Part shown: positions 46,844 through 55,339 of the stretch, in pieces
Layout of the letters: each line of letters opens with the position of its first letter
Position numbering within the stretch: the stretch's first letter is position 1
Assembly: GCA_016901755.1 (NCBI GenBank)
Contig: JACJKV010000004.1
Span: 49,976-113,975, forward strand
Length of the DNA: 64,000 nt
Source: Thomasclavelia spiroformis
GTDB lineage: Bacteria > Bacillota_I > Bacilli_A > Erysipelotrichales > Coprobacillaceae
Reading direction: 5' to 3'
Notes under the pieces: generated by a model
Databases searched by the model: none
Seen by the model: the letters and a program-made list of their open reading frames with translations, nothing else
Told to the model about the DNA's origin: nothing
Position numbers and translations under genes: made by a program

Positions 46844-47188
46844 ATGGAATATGTTTATGCATCTAGAACAGGAAATGTAGAAAGCATTGTTGAACGATTA
46901 AAGATCAATGCTTTAAAAATAGAAAGTGGTAATGAAAAGATCAGTGAAAAATATATATTGCTGACGTATAGCGATGGTTATGGTGATGTCCCAGGAGAAG
47001 TCGAACTGTTTCTGGAACAGAATCATGATTTGCTGGAGGGAGTCATCGTCAGTGGTGATGAAAGCTATGGTGAAGCTTTCTGTCAGGCAGGAGAAATCAT
47101 TGCCAGCAAGTATCATGTACCATGTCTTTATAAAGTCAATAATGAAGGAGACGAAGAAGATCTGCAAAATATCAAAGCGCTGATATGA
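46844..47188 (+). CDS. nrdI: NrdI-like flavodoxin
   Basis: 114 aa. FMN-binding loop ASRTGNVESIVERL, then YSDGYGDVPGEVELFLEQ and VSGDESYGEAFCQAGEIIASK, with the ending VPCLYKVNNEGDEEDL. NrdI activates the manganese cofactor of class Ib ribonucleotide reductase. No nrdE or nrdF lies in the window, and it has its own promoter and terminator. Confidence 0.82.
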   Translation: MEYVYASRTGNVESIVERLKINALKIESGNEKISEKYILLTYSDGYGDVPGEVELFLEQNHDLLEGVIVSGDESYGEAFCQAGEIIASKYHVPCLYKVNNEGDEEDLQNIKALI

Positions 47189-47190
47189 TA

Positions 47191-47214
47191 GCTCACCTCT
47201 GGTGAGTTTTTTTT
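47191..47214 (+). terminator. Intrinsic terminator after nrdI
   Basis: CTCACC / GGTGAG with TCT loop and eight T. Confidence 0.92.
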
Positions 47215-47216
47215 GT

Positions 47217-47245
47217 TTGACAAAAAAATAAAGTCTTTTTATAAT
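47217..47245 (+). promoter_or_regulatory. Consensus promoter of the LysR gene
   Basis: TTGACA (47217-47222), 17 bases, TATAAT (47240-47245): a perfect sigma-A promoter starting three bases past the nrdI terminator. Confidence 0.85.
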
Positions 47246-47279
47246 TTTTATTCAAGATAATGATGAAGGGATGAAGGAA

Positions 47280-48173
47280 ATGGATATACGTCAGTTAAAG
47301 TATTTTGTAGTTAGCAGTGAAATGAATTCATTTAGTGCAGCTGCCAAGGTGCTCTATACCAGTCAGTCTAATGTTTCTAAAGCTATTCTGGCTTTGGAAA
47401 ATGAACTGGGAGCACCTTTGTTCGTGCGTGAATCCAGAGGAATAGAATTAACATCATTTGGACAAAAAGTATATCAGTATGCAACCAAAGTCTTAGATGA
47501 TATGGAATTGCTGGAAAATATTTCGAAATATTCCAGCCAGACAAGACTGCATATTTCGACCAATCCCAGTTCGTGGTTTGCGGGACGTTTCTGTGAGTTT
47601 TATAATTTGCATTATGATCAGGATTATCATTTTCATATCCGTAATTCTTCAACAACCGAGATTTTGAATCGTGTCCATGATGGTCGAGATGAACTGGGCT
47701 TTGTATATGTTTTTAAACAGGATCATGAACAGTTTCAGTATCTGCTCAAGAAAAATGCGCTGACTTTTTTAAAACTGGCTGACATTCAGGGAATGATGTA
47801 TCTGGGCAAGAAAAACAAATATGATCAAAGCGACAGCTATTTGCAGGAAGTGGCAGATGATCTGCGCTTTATTCAGATGTATCAGGATGACTTTATAAGT
47901 CATAACTGGATACTGGAAAACAATCAGAAAGTCAGTGCTGATAATATTGCTGTTATTACTAATAGTGATTACATTATGGAAAAAATGCTTAATAACAGTG
48001 CTTTGTGTAATATTTCAGCACACCATTTGACAAATGAAGATCAGGATAATATTAACCATGGTCTTGATCTTTTAGGTCATGATATCGTTTATGGCGTAGT
48101 GTTTCGCCAAAATGAGCGTCTGTCACCATTAGCTAAGGAATATATTGCGTTTATACAAAGTTATTTTACTTAA
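47280..48173 (+). CDS. LysR family transcriptional regulator
   Basis: 297 aa from ATG 47280 (AAGGG at 47266-47270). N-terminal winged helix MDIRQLKYFVVSSEMNSFSA then LYTSQSNVSKAILALENELG. The C-terminal ligand domain is typical. It lies directly ahead of the ABC importer in the same direction, and the dyad at 48195-48249 is a plausible target. Confidence 0.88.
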   Translation: MDIRQLKYFVVSSEMNSFSAAAKVLYTSQSNVSKAILALENELGAPLFVRESRGIELTSFGQKVYQYATKVLDDMELLENISKYSSQTRLHISTNPSSWFAGRFCEFYNLHYDQDYHFHIRNSSTTEILNRVHDGRDELGFVYVFKQDHEQFQYLLKKNALTFLKLADIQGMMYLGKKNKYDQSDSYLQEVADDLRFIQMYQDDFISHNWILENNQKVSADNIAVITNSDYIMEKMLNNSALCNISAHHLTNEDQDNINHGLDLLGHDIVYGVVFRQNERLSPLAKEYIAFIQSYFT

Positions 48174-48194
48174 AGGTCTGATATGAAAAAATGG

Positions 48195-48249
48195 AATACC
48201 TCGACTATTTATCTTATGTCAAATTCTGATAAAATAGATAAGAGGTATT
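48195..48249 (+). repeat. Nested dyad over promoter and RBS of the ABC importer
   Basis: Outer arms AATACCTC (48195-48202) and GAGGTATT (48242-48249) are perfect. Inner arms CTATTTATC (48205-48213) and GATAAAATAG (48228-48237) pair with one bulge. The right outer arm contains the ribosome binding site, and TGATAAAAT (48227-48235) in the inner arm is a possible extended -10. Confidence 0.6.
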
Positions 48250-48252
48250 AAC

Positions 48253-49788
48253 ATGAAAAAAACAATACATATAATGATGATCGTAATGATGCTTCTGGCA
48301 TCATTAACAGGATGTACGCATCAGCAGCAAGACGAGGTTTTTGTCTATGGTGATACGACATTCAACATGGAAAATGATGAAGCTGATGTCAATCCTCATC
48401 GCGGTTATTCAGGCTGGGCATGTATCCGCTATGGCATAGGCGAGACTCTGTTTCGTTATAGTGATGAGATGCAGCTGGAACCCTGGCTGGCTACGGAATA
48501 TGAAAATCTGGATAATCTAACCTGGAAAATCACTTTGCGTCAGGATGTCAGTTTTACCAGTGGACGAAAAATGGATGCACAAGCGGTTAAAGAATGTTTA
48601 GAACATCTGGTGTCAGTTCATATGAAAGCTGCTCAGGATCTGCAAATTGCTTCCATAACTGCTGAAGAGGAATATACTGTGCTTATTACAACCCAAAAAC
48701 CAGTTCCGGCTTTGATGAATTATCTTTGTGATCCATATGGCTGTATTATTGATATGGAAGCAGGAATAACAGATGATGGCAATGTTTCTGCCACTGGACC
48801 ATATCGGGCTGTTAAAATTGAAACAGATAAAGGGTTAACACTGGAAAAAAATGAAAATTACTATGATGGGACACCACAGCTTGATCGCATTGAGGTTAAA
48901 ACGATCAGTGATGGGGATACTTTGACGATGGCTTTACAGTCAGGAGAACTGGATGGCGCTTATGGCCTGCCTTATGCTTCATTACCGCTGTTTAGTGTAG
49001 ATAACGGCTATAAGATTTCTTCGTGTGAAACCTCGCGCACCTTTTTTATGCAATTGAATATGCAAAATGAAATGCTTCAGGATGATCGTGTCAGAGAAGC
49101 TATTGCCTGCTGTATCGATCGTGATAATTTTACTGCGGTTTTATTAGAAGGACATGGAACGGTAGCTTCTGGTCCCTTTCCGATGCATTTTTTAAATGAA
49201 GGCAGTCAGCTGACCTGTCAGGAATATAACCTGGATAAAGCAAAATCGCTGCTGTTATCAGCGGGATGGCAAGATCACGATGGGGATGGAATTCTTGATA
49301 AAAATGGTCAGAAACTGCGTTTTCGATATCTGACTTATCCTTCTCGTCAGGAACTGCCTTTATTATCTCAAAGTGTGCAGGCAGCCCTGCAAAAAGTAGG
49401 CATTGAATTAGAAATTAACAGTACTGCCAGTTTTCAGGATTATCTTAATCAGGGACAATGGGATATTTATGCCAGTGCTTTTGTTAGTGCTCCTACGGGC
49501 GATCTGGAATACTTTTTTGCGACGCACTGTTTAAACAGCTCCAGTAAAAACTGGGGTCAGTACAGTTCATCGACATTAGAAAGCCTGGCTCAGCAGCTGA
49601 CAATGACCTTTGATCAGAAACAAAGAAAAGAACTGGCCAGACAAATGGCACAGATTTTACTGGATGATCATGCGTTTATATTTGTTTCACATCTGGAAAT
49701 GTCTTTAGTTTACAGTCAGCGGGTTTCAGGTTTAACCGCTCATCCCTGTGATTATTATGAAATAACTGTACAGCTTAAAAAACAATAA
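48253..49788 (+). CDS. ABC importer substrate-binding lipoprotein (nickel/peptide type)
   Basis: 511 aa. Lipoprotein signal with lipobox LTGC at residues 18-21. SBP family 5 features: YGIGETLFRYSDEMQLEPWL, TWKITLRQDVSFTSGRKMDA, and ATGPYRAVKIE. The sequence resembles NikA-type proteins (NPHRGYSGWACIRYG), so nickel or a metal chelate is likely, but peptide binding cannot be excluded. First of five transport genes. Confidence 0.85.
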   Translation: MKKTIHIMMIVMMLLASLTGCTHQQQDEVFVYGDTTFNMENDEADVNPHRGYSGWACIRYGIGETLFRYSDEMQLEPWLATEYENLDNLTWKITLRQDVSFTSGRKMDAQAVKECLEHLVSVHMKAAQDLQIASITAEEEYTVLITTQKPVPALMNYLCDPYGCIIDMEAGITDDGNVSATGPYRAVKIETDKGLTLEKNENYYDGTPQLDRIEVKTISDGDTLTMALQSGELDGAYGLPYASLPLFSVDNGYKISSCETSRTFFMQLNMQNEMLQDDRVREAIACCIDRDNFTAVLLEGHGTVASGPFPMHFLNEGSQLTCQEYNLDKAKSLLLSAGWQDHDGDGILDKNGQKLRFRYLTYPSRQELPLLSQSVQAALQKVGIELEINSTASFQDYLNQGQWDIYASAFVSAPTGDLEYFFATHCLNSSSKNWGQYSSSTLESLAQQLTMTFDQKQRKELARQMAQILLDDHAFIFVSHLEMSLVYSQRVSGLTAHPCDYYEITVQLKKQ

Positions 49789-49815
49789 ATACGATGACGT
49801 TATGTCTTCGTATTT
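49787..49815 (+). terminator. Attenuator hairpin between binding protein and permease
   Basis: AATACGATGAC / GTCTTCGTATT stem with one mismatch, followed by TTTTATAT. Partial termination here would favour the binding protein over the membrane subunits. Confidence 0.6.
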
Positions 49816-49830
49816 TTATATGAGGTAAAA

Positions 49831-50760
49831 ATGATGAAAAAATATATAAGAAAAAGACTGATACAACTGATTTTTGTCATATGGTGCATTACGGTGCTGA
49901 CTTTTATCATGACCAGAATTTCTTCGGTTGATGCCGTAGATATTTATGAACAGAATACGGGTATCGTACTTTCAGATGAACAGAAAAATATCATGAAAGA
50001 ACAGCTGGGACTTAATCAGCCGTTGATTCAACAGTATGTAAGCTGGATTTCTGGATTGATACAGGGAGACTGGGGGCGTTCTTACGTTTCTAATCAGCCT
50101 GTATTAACGCAGTTTATGGATAAATTGCCTGCCACCATGGCTTTAAGTGCTGTTACAGTTGTGGTTACCCTGGTGCTTTCTTTACCACTGGGAATCTGCA
50201 GTGCTGTTTTTTACAACCGCTGGTTTGACTACATAATACGAATGATTACGTTTGCCGGGAATTCGCTGCCACTTTTTTTTGTAGCATTACTGAGTATTTA
50301 TATTTTTTCTTTGAAACTGCATCTTTTGCCGGTTATTTCGCAAAGCATGGTATTGCCGGTTTTTACACTGGCAATACCAATGGTCAGTAAATATACAAGG
50401 CAGATTCGAACCATGGTTTTAGAAGAAATGAATCAAGAATATGTGCAAGCGGCCAAGGCCAGAGGTGTTCAAGACCTGCATATCCTGATTTTTTATGTTT
50501 TAAAGGCCATTTTACCTTTAATTGTGACTTTGGTTGCTTTATCGATTGGCTCACTGTTAGGAGGCAGTGCTATCATTGAATCTATTTTTATGTGGGATGG
50601 TGTTGGTAAAATGGCTATTGATGCTATCATGATGAAGGATTTTCCAGTCATTCAGGCCTATGTTATTTATATGTCAGTTGTATATGTTTTGATCAATCTG
50701 GCAGCAGATCTGCTGAATTGTTATTTACAGCCAAGAATGAGATGGGAGGAAAGGAGCTGA
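49831..50760 (+). CDS. ABC importer permease (NikB/DppB family)
   Basis: 309 aa, six membrane helices. N-terminal YIRKRLIQLIFVIWCITVLTF is typical of DppB/NikB, with the EAA-loop region EYVQAAKARGVQDLHILIFY. Overlaps the next gene by one base (TGATG). Confidence 0.9.
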   Translation: MMKKYIRKRLIQLIFVIWCITVLTFIMTRISSVDAVDIYEQNTGIVLSDEQKNIMKEQLGLNQPLIQQYVSWISGLIQGDWGRSYVSNQPVLTQFMDKLPATMALSAVTVVVTLVLSLPLGICSAVFYNRWFDYIIRMITFAGNSLPLFFVALLSIYIFSLKLHLLPVISQSMVLPVFTLAIPMVSKYTRQIRTMVLEEMNQEYVQAAKARGVQDLHILIFYVLKAILPLIVTLVALSIGSLLGGSAIIESIFMWDGVGKMAIDAIMMKDFPVIQAYVIYMSVVYVLINLAADLLNCYLQPRMRWEERS

Positions 50761-51581
50761 TGTCAGGATTGAAACAAAAAAGAAAGCTGATTATTTTTGC
50801 ATCGGCTGTTTTAGTGCTGTTGGCAATAGCATTAATGGCGGACATGATTGCACCTTATGATCCTAACCTGCAGGATCTGGAGCAGCCTTTGCAGGCACCT
50901 GGGCAGTTTCATATTTTAGGAACCGATCGTTATGGTCGTGATGTTTTTTCGCGGGTTCTATCAGGCGGGAAGGTTACGATTTTTGCCAGTGTGATACTTG
51001 TTATCATCGTCGCTGTCTGGGGAAGCGTTATCGGGCTGATCAGTGGATATTGCGGTGGCAAAACAGACAGTATCCTGATGCGTATCTGCGATGTATTTCT
51101 GGCTTTTCCGGCGCTGGTATTTGCCGTTGCGGTGGCAGGTATGCTTTCGGGAGGACTGGTGAGTGCGATGCTGGCTTTAGGCTTCGTTTCCTGGCCTAAA
51201 TATGCCCGAATGGCTCGTGCAGCAACATTGAATATCAAGGATCAGACATATTTTTTAGCTTTGCAGCTATCAGGATGTCGACATCATGTTATTATTTTTA
51301 AACATATTTTGCCACATATTTTAGCTGTTATCATGGTAAGTGCTTTAGGTGATGTAGGAACTATGATGATGGAACTGGCTGGACTTTCATTTTTAGGATT
51401 AGGCGTGTTGCCTCCCACTGCTGAATGGGGAGCAATGATGGCTGAGGGTACCAGCATGCTGCAGCTTTATCCCTGGGTCATTATCGCTCCGGGAATAGCC
51501 ATTTTTATAACAGTCATGTTATTTAATCTTTTTGGTGATGCTTTAAGAGACTATATGGATTGTAGAAGGCAGGTTTGTTGA
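50760..51581 (+). CDS. ABC importer permease (NikC/DppC family)
   Basis: 273 aa from ATG 50760. Signature start region PYDPNLQDLEQPLQAPG then HILGTDRYGRDVFSRVLSG, shared by all DppC/NikC proteins; EAA loop in FLALQLSGCRHHVIIFKHIL. Five or six membrane helices. Confidence 0.9.
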   Translation: MSGLKQKRKLIIFASAVLVLLAIALMADMIAPYDPNLQDLEQPLQAPGQFHILGTDRYGRDVFSRVLSGGKVTIFASVILVIIVAVWGSVIGLISGYCGGKTDSILMRICDVFLAFPALVFAVAVAGMLSGGLVSAMLALGFVSWPKYARMARAATLNIKDQTYFLALQLSGCRHHVIIFKHILPHILAVIMVSALGDVGTMMMELAGLSFLGLGVLPPTAEWGAMMAEGTSMLQLYPWVIIAPGIAIFITVMLFNLFGDALRDYMDCRRQVC

Positions 51582-51583
51582 TT

Positions 51584-52366
51584 ATGAAAAATCCAATTTT
51601 AGAATACCAACATGTTACAATTGCCTATGATGGAAAAACAGCTGTCAGTGATGCTTCTTTAAAGTTATATCCAGGAGAAATTTTAGCTGTTGCAGGAGAA
51701 AGCGGCAGCGGGAAAAGTACGCTTCTTAAAGCTGTTTTTGATCTGCTTGGACCACAAGGCAGGGTCATAGCGGGAGATATTTTATACTTGGGCAAAAGTC
51801 TTTTATCGCAAAAAAAAGCCAATCGACAGATATATGGTAAAGAAATCGCTATGGTTTTTCAAAACAGTGGAGCTTCTTTACATCCAAATTATACTGTTGA
51901 ACAAAATCTTTTTCTCTTTGTCAAAGAACACCAGAAGCTCGATAAAGAAAAAATCAGAAAAAAAGCACTAAAGCTTCTGACCTTAATGAATATCAAAGAT
52001 GAAATCAGGGTATTAAAAAGCTACCCGTTTGAACTTTCGGGCGGTATTGCTCAGCGGGTGGGACTGATGTTTGCGATGATTCTGGAACCACGGGTTCTGA
52101 TCTGTGATGAACCAACCAGTGCTCTTGATGCAATTGCTCAAAAACAGGTCATTGATGCTTTGATGGCTTTTCAGCAGCAAAGTCATTGTGCTATTTTGCT
52201 GGTAAGTCATAATATGGCTCTGATCAGTCATATAGCTAGTAAGATAGCTGTTATTTATCAAGGTAAAATTGTAGAAGCCAGAGGAAAAGAGGATATCATC
52301 ACCTCACCACAACATGACTACACTCGAAAACTGATACAGACTACCAAAAGAATAAGGAAATTATAA
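51584..52366 (+). CDS. ABC importer ATP-binding protein (NikD/DppD family)
   Basis: 260 aa from ATG 51584. Walker A GESGSGKST, Q-loop VFQNSGASLHPNYT, signature LSGGIAQRVGL (A in place of the more common M/Q), Walker B LICDEPTSALD, H-loop VSHN. Confidence 0.9.
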   Translation: MKNPILEYQHVTIAYDGKTAVSDASLKLYPGEILAVAGESGSGKSTLLKAVFDLLGPQGRVIAGDILYLGKSLLSQKKANRQIYGKEIAMVFQNSGASLHPNYTVEQNLFLFVKEHQKLDKEKIRKKALKLLTLMNIKDEIRVLKSYPFELSGGIAQRVGLMFAMILEPRVLICDEPTSALDAIAQKQVIDALMAFQQQSHCAILLVSHNMALISHIASKIAVIYQGKIVEARGKEDIITSPQHDYTRKLIQTTKRIRKL

Positions 52367-52367
52367 T

Positions 52368-53123
52368 ATGAATGAATTTTTAGAAGTGAAAAATGTCAGC
52401 AAGATATATCACCATCATGGCAATTCGGTAAAAGCTTTGGATCATGTTAGCTTTCAGCTGAAGAAAGGACAATGCCTGGCTGTTGCTGGAGAAAGTGGCA
52501 GTGGCAAAAGCACTCTGGCTAAGATCTTAACCTGTCTGGATACGGTCAGCGATGGGACGATCTGTTTTAAGGGTCAGGAAATCCAGAATTTAAAAGGCAA
52601 AGAGCTAAGACGCTATTATCATCATGTACAGATGGTTTTTCAAAATCCTCAAGGATCCTTTGATCCCCGTTTTACCCTATATGAAAGTATCATGGAAGCA
52701 TTACATTATCATCATTTTACGCAATCACAATCAGAAATGAAAATCCGTCACTTTCTTAAAGCTCTGGAACTGGATGAAGCCACATTAAAACGCTATCCTT
52801 TTTCTGTAAGTGGAGGACAGTGTCAGCGAGCAGCGCTGTTAAAAGCACTGGTACTGGAACCGGAGCTGCTGATCTTGGATGAAGCGACAAGTGCTTTGGA
52901 TGAAATCGTACAATGTCAGATCATCGAACTGTTGATGAAGCTGAAAGAAGAACTGAATCTGACCATTATTTTTATCTGTCATGATCTGGCTTTGATCAGG
53001 CATTTTTGTCAGTGGCTCGCTGTTATGCATCAGGGACAGATCGTAGAATATGGTATGACGTCGCAAGTGATGGAACAGCCACAAAATATTTATACCCAGA
53101 AGCTGCTGGAAGCTGTTTTATAA
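52368..53123 (+). CDS. ABC importer ATP-binding protein (NikE/DppF family)
   Basis: 251 aa. Walker A GESGSGKST, Q-loop VFQNPQGSFDPRFT, signature VSGGQCQRAAL, Walker B LILDEATSALD, H-loop ICHD. It starts one base after the partner ATPase ends. Last gene of the importer operon. Confidence 0.9.
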   Translation: MNEFLEVKNVSKIYHHHGNSVKALDHVSFQLKKGQCLAVAGESGSGKSTLAKILTCLDTVSDGTICFKGQEIQNLKGKELRRYYHHVQMVFQNPQGSFDPRFTLYESIMEALHYHHFTQSQSEMKIRHFLKALELDEATLKRYPFSVSGGQCQRAALLKALVLEPELLILDEATSALDEIVQCQIIELLMKLKEELNLTIIFICHDLALIRHFCQWLAVMHQGQIVEYGMTSQVMEQPQNIYTQKLLEAVL

Positions 53124-53216
53124 GTCATGTTTTTTAAATGGCAGTTTTCATTAACTCATAGTGCTTTATGGTATCAATATGTGATTAGTGCTAAAGGAAA
53201 ACACAGATAAAATATT

Positions 53217-53241
53217 GAGCATCATGATGATGCTCTTTTTT
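53217..53241 (+). terminator. Intrinsic terminator after the ABC importer
   Basis: GAGCATC / GATGCTC with ATGAT loop and T run. Confidence 0.9.
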
Positions 53242-53269
53242 ATAATTGACAGTGTTTCACGGATATTAT

Positions 53270-53299
53270 TTGGACTTTGCCCTTTAAAAAGAGTATAAT
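53270..53299 (+). promoter_or_regulatory. Promoter of the flippase gene
   Basis: TTGGAC (53270-53275), 18 bases, TATAAT (53294-53299). Confidence 0.6.
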
Positions 53300-53321
53300 G
53301 TTTGATGAAAGAGAGGTTATT

Positions 53322-54944
53322 ATGTCTAATCGGTCAAGTTCTATAGTGAAACAGGCTTCTATTCTGGCATTGGCAGGAATCCTGGTCAGGATCATTGGTG
53401 TCTTATATCGAAGTCCGCTAACAGCAATCATCCATGATGAAGGAAATGGCTATTATTCAACAGCCTATAATATTTACGCTTTGGTGCTGTTAATATCTTC
53501 ATATAGTATTCCTACGGCGATATCTAAACTTATTTCCGAAAAAATCGCCTTGAAGCAATATAAAAACATTCGTAAGATTTTAAAATGTATTCTTATTTAT
53601 GTCTGTGCTATTGCTGGGGGAGCTGCTGTTATTTTATTTATCATTGCTCCTTATATTGTTGATGTAAATGCAGTTCCAGCTTTAAGAGTCTTATGTCCTA
53701 CAGTTTTTTTCTCTGGTTTGCTGGGTGTTTTCAGAGGTTATTTTCAGGCTCATAAAATCACTTTATATACATCGATTTCACAGATCGTTGAGCAGATATT
53801 CAATGCCGTTGTCGCAATTGCTGCTGCCTATATATTTATTCAGCCTTATGTAGGTGTCAATGCTACGAAGGTTGGTTCTCTTGGTGCTGCCGGCTCTGCA
53901 TTAGGGACTGGTATTGGTGTACTGGTGGGACTGATTTATATGGTTTTTATGTATCTGAAAAAGAAAAATACTTTTGATGAGATCGTTCATTATGATGAAG
54001 CAGTTGATGAACGTGTTGATTCATATCAGGATATTTTTAAACTGATCATACATATTATTACACCTATTATTTTAGCGACATGTATTTATAATCTGGTGAC
54101 AACCGTCAGCATGTATATATATTATTTTACAGAATCGTTTCATGGTGTTAATAAAGTAGCTTACTATTCTTATTACGGTGTTTTTTCAACAAAATATATT
54201 ACATTGCAGAATGTACCGGTGGCTTTAGCTTCAGCGATGTCTACCGCTGCGATTCCTTCTATTTCATCAGCCTGGGCAGTAGGAAATGTTAAAGAAGCCA
54301 AGGTACATATGAAATCGGGTATTTCAGTTACTATGCTGATCTTAATTCCTGCTGCTGCAGGAATGACAGTGTTGGCTTATCCTATTATTGGATTGCTGTT
54401 CCCGCAAAAAGATACGCTGATGATGGCAACCCAGCTGTTAAGTTTTGGGACGCCAGCGATCGTTTTATTTGGGCTTTCAACCCTGACAAATGGAATCCTG
54501 CAGGCTATTGGAGAAGTGAATGCACCATTAAAAAACGCTTCGCGTGCACTGGTAATATATGCAGTTGTTTTAACTTTGATCCTGCTTGTTAGTCACACTG
54601 GTGTCTATGCCCTGGTTTTTGGGAACTGTTTATATCCATTACTGGTCTGCTATTTGAATCAGCGTTCTTTAAAACAAAAGACTGGCTATCGTCAGGAGAT
54701 AAAAAGAACATATATTATTCCCTTGATTGCTTCTTTGATCATGGTTGTTTTTGTGGTTTTGACATATTATGGTCTTTTTGCTTTGACTCATCAGGTATTT
54801 ATTCCTTTGGTATTAGCAATCGTAGCAGGTATCGTGGTTTATTTTGCGGTGATCATTTATATTTACTGGGATCATCCTCAACAGCTGTATTCTATTCCTT
54901 ATATGAAAACAGTTTTTACAAAATTAAAAAAACGTTTTAAATAA
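53322..54944 (+). CDS. Polysaccharide/lipid II flippase-like protein (SpoVB/YtgP family)
   Basis: 540 aa from ATG 53322 (AGAGG upstream), about 14 membrane helices of the MOP/MATE fold. N-terminal SIVKQASILALAGILVRIIG and GNGYYSTAYNIYALVLLISS are the SpoVB/YtgP pattern. Members move lipid-linked cell-wall precursors; B. subtilis SpoVB is needed for spore cortex and YtgP acts in vegetative cells. Which role applies is not clear. Confidence 0.87.
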   Translation: MSNRSSSIVKQASILALAGILVRIIGVLYRSPLTAIIHDEGNGYYSTAYNIYALVLLISSYSIPTAISKLISEKIALKQYKNIRKILKCILIYVCAIAGGAAVILFIIAPYIVDVNAVPALRVLCPTVFFSGLLGVFRGYFQAHKITLYTSISQIVEQIFNAVVAIAAAYIFIQPYVGVNATKVGSLGAAGSALGTGIGVLVGLIYMVFMYLKKKNTFDEIVHYDEAVDERVDSYQDIFKLIIHIITPIILATCIYNLVTTVSMYIYYFTESFHGVNKVAYYSYYGVFSTKYITLQNVPVALASAMSTAAIPSISSAWAVGNVKEAKVHMKSGISVTMLILIPAAAGMTVLAYPIIGLLFPQKDTLMMATQLLSFGTPAIVLFGLSTLTNGILQAIGEVNAPLKNASRALVIYAVVLTLILLVSHTGVYALVFGNCLYPLLVCYLNQRSLKQKTGYRQEIKRTYIIPLIASLIMVVFVVLTYYGLFALTHQVFIPLVLAIVAGIVVYFAVIIYIYWDHPQQLYSIPYMKTVFTKLKKRFK

Positions 54945-54967
54945 TGTACCGAAAGGTACATTTTTTT
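54944..54967 (+). terminator. Intrinsic terminator after the flippase gene
   Basis: ATGTACC / GGTACAT with GAAA loop and seven T. Confidence 0.93.
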
Positions 54968-55019
54968 GCCCAGTTATCGATATTTAAAAATCATATAATG
55001 AATTGAAGGAGGTTTAGAA

Positions 55020-55274
55020 ATGTTTGAAGATCAGTATGATAGAGCAGTAAAACCAAGAAGAGTAGGTGATATTTATCTTTATCGTGTAAAAGCAGGTGAT
55101 AATATTTATCGTATTGCCCGTAACTTTGATACCAGGGTAGAATGGATTGCCTGTATGAATGGATTGAATGAACAGTTCATGATTTATCCTAATCAGCAGC
55201 TCTATATCCCTTTTATTACTAAAAATATTACGCCAGCGCCTGATGTCAGGCAATCATACGAATTATATTTCTAA
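55020..55274 (+). CDS. Small LysM-domain protein
   Basis: 84 aa. One LysM motif at about residues 20-65 (YRVKAGDNIYRIARNF, then IYPNQQLYIPF). No signal peptide or membrane helix is visible, so it may act inside the cell or on the forming spore, as with small LysM spore-coat proteins. Strong AAGGAGG before the ATG. Confidence 0.82.
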   Translation: MFEDQYDRAVKPRRVGDIYLYRVKAGDNIYRIARNFDTRVEWIACMNGLNEQFMIYPNQQLYIPFITKNITPAPDVRQSYELYF

Positions 55275-55339
55275 TGGACTGGATTTTTACCCTGAAAAAG
55301 ATTATGATAATGATAAATGAATAATTAAGGAGAAATATT

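Noticed and set aside
53124..53216. CIRCE-like TTAGTGCTAA fragment before the importer terminator
   Set aside because: Only one arm-like segment without the 9-9-9 layout; the context is not a stress gene.
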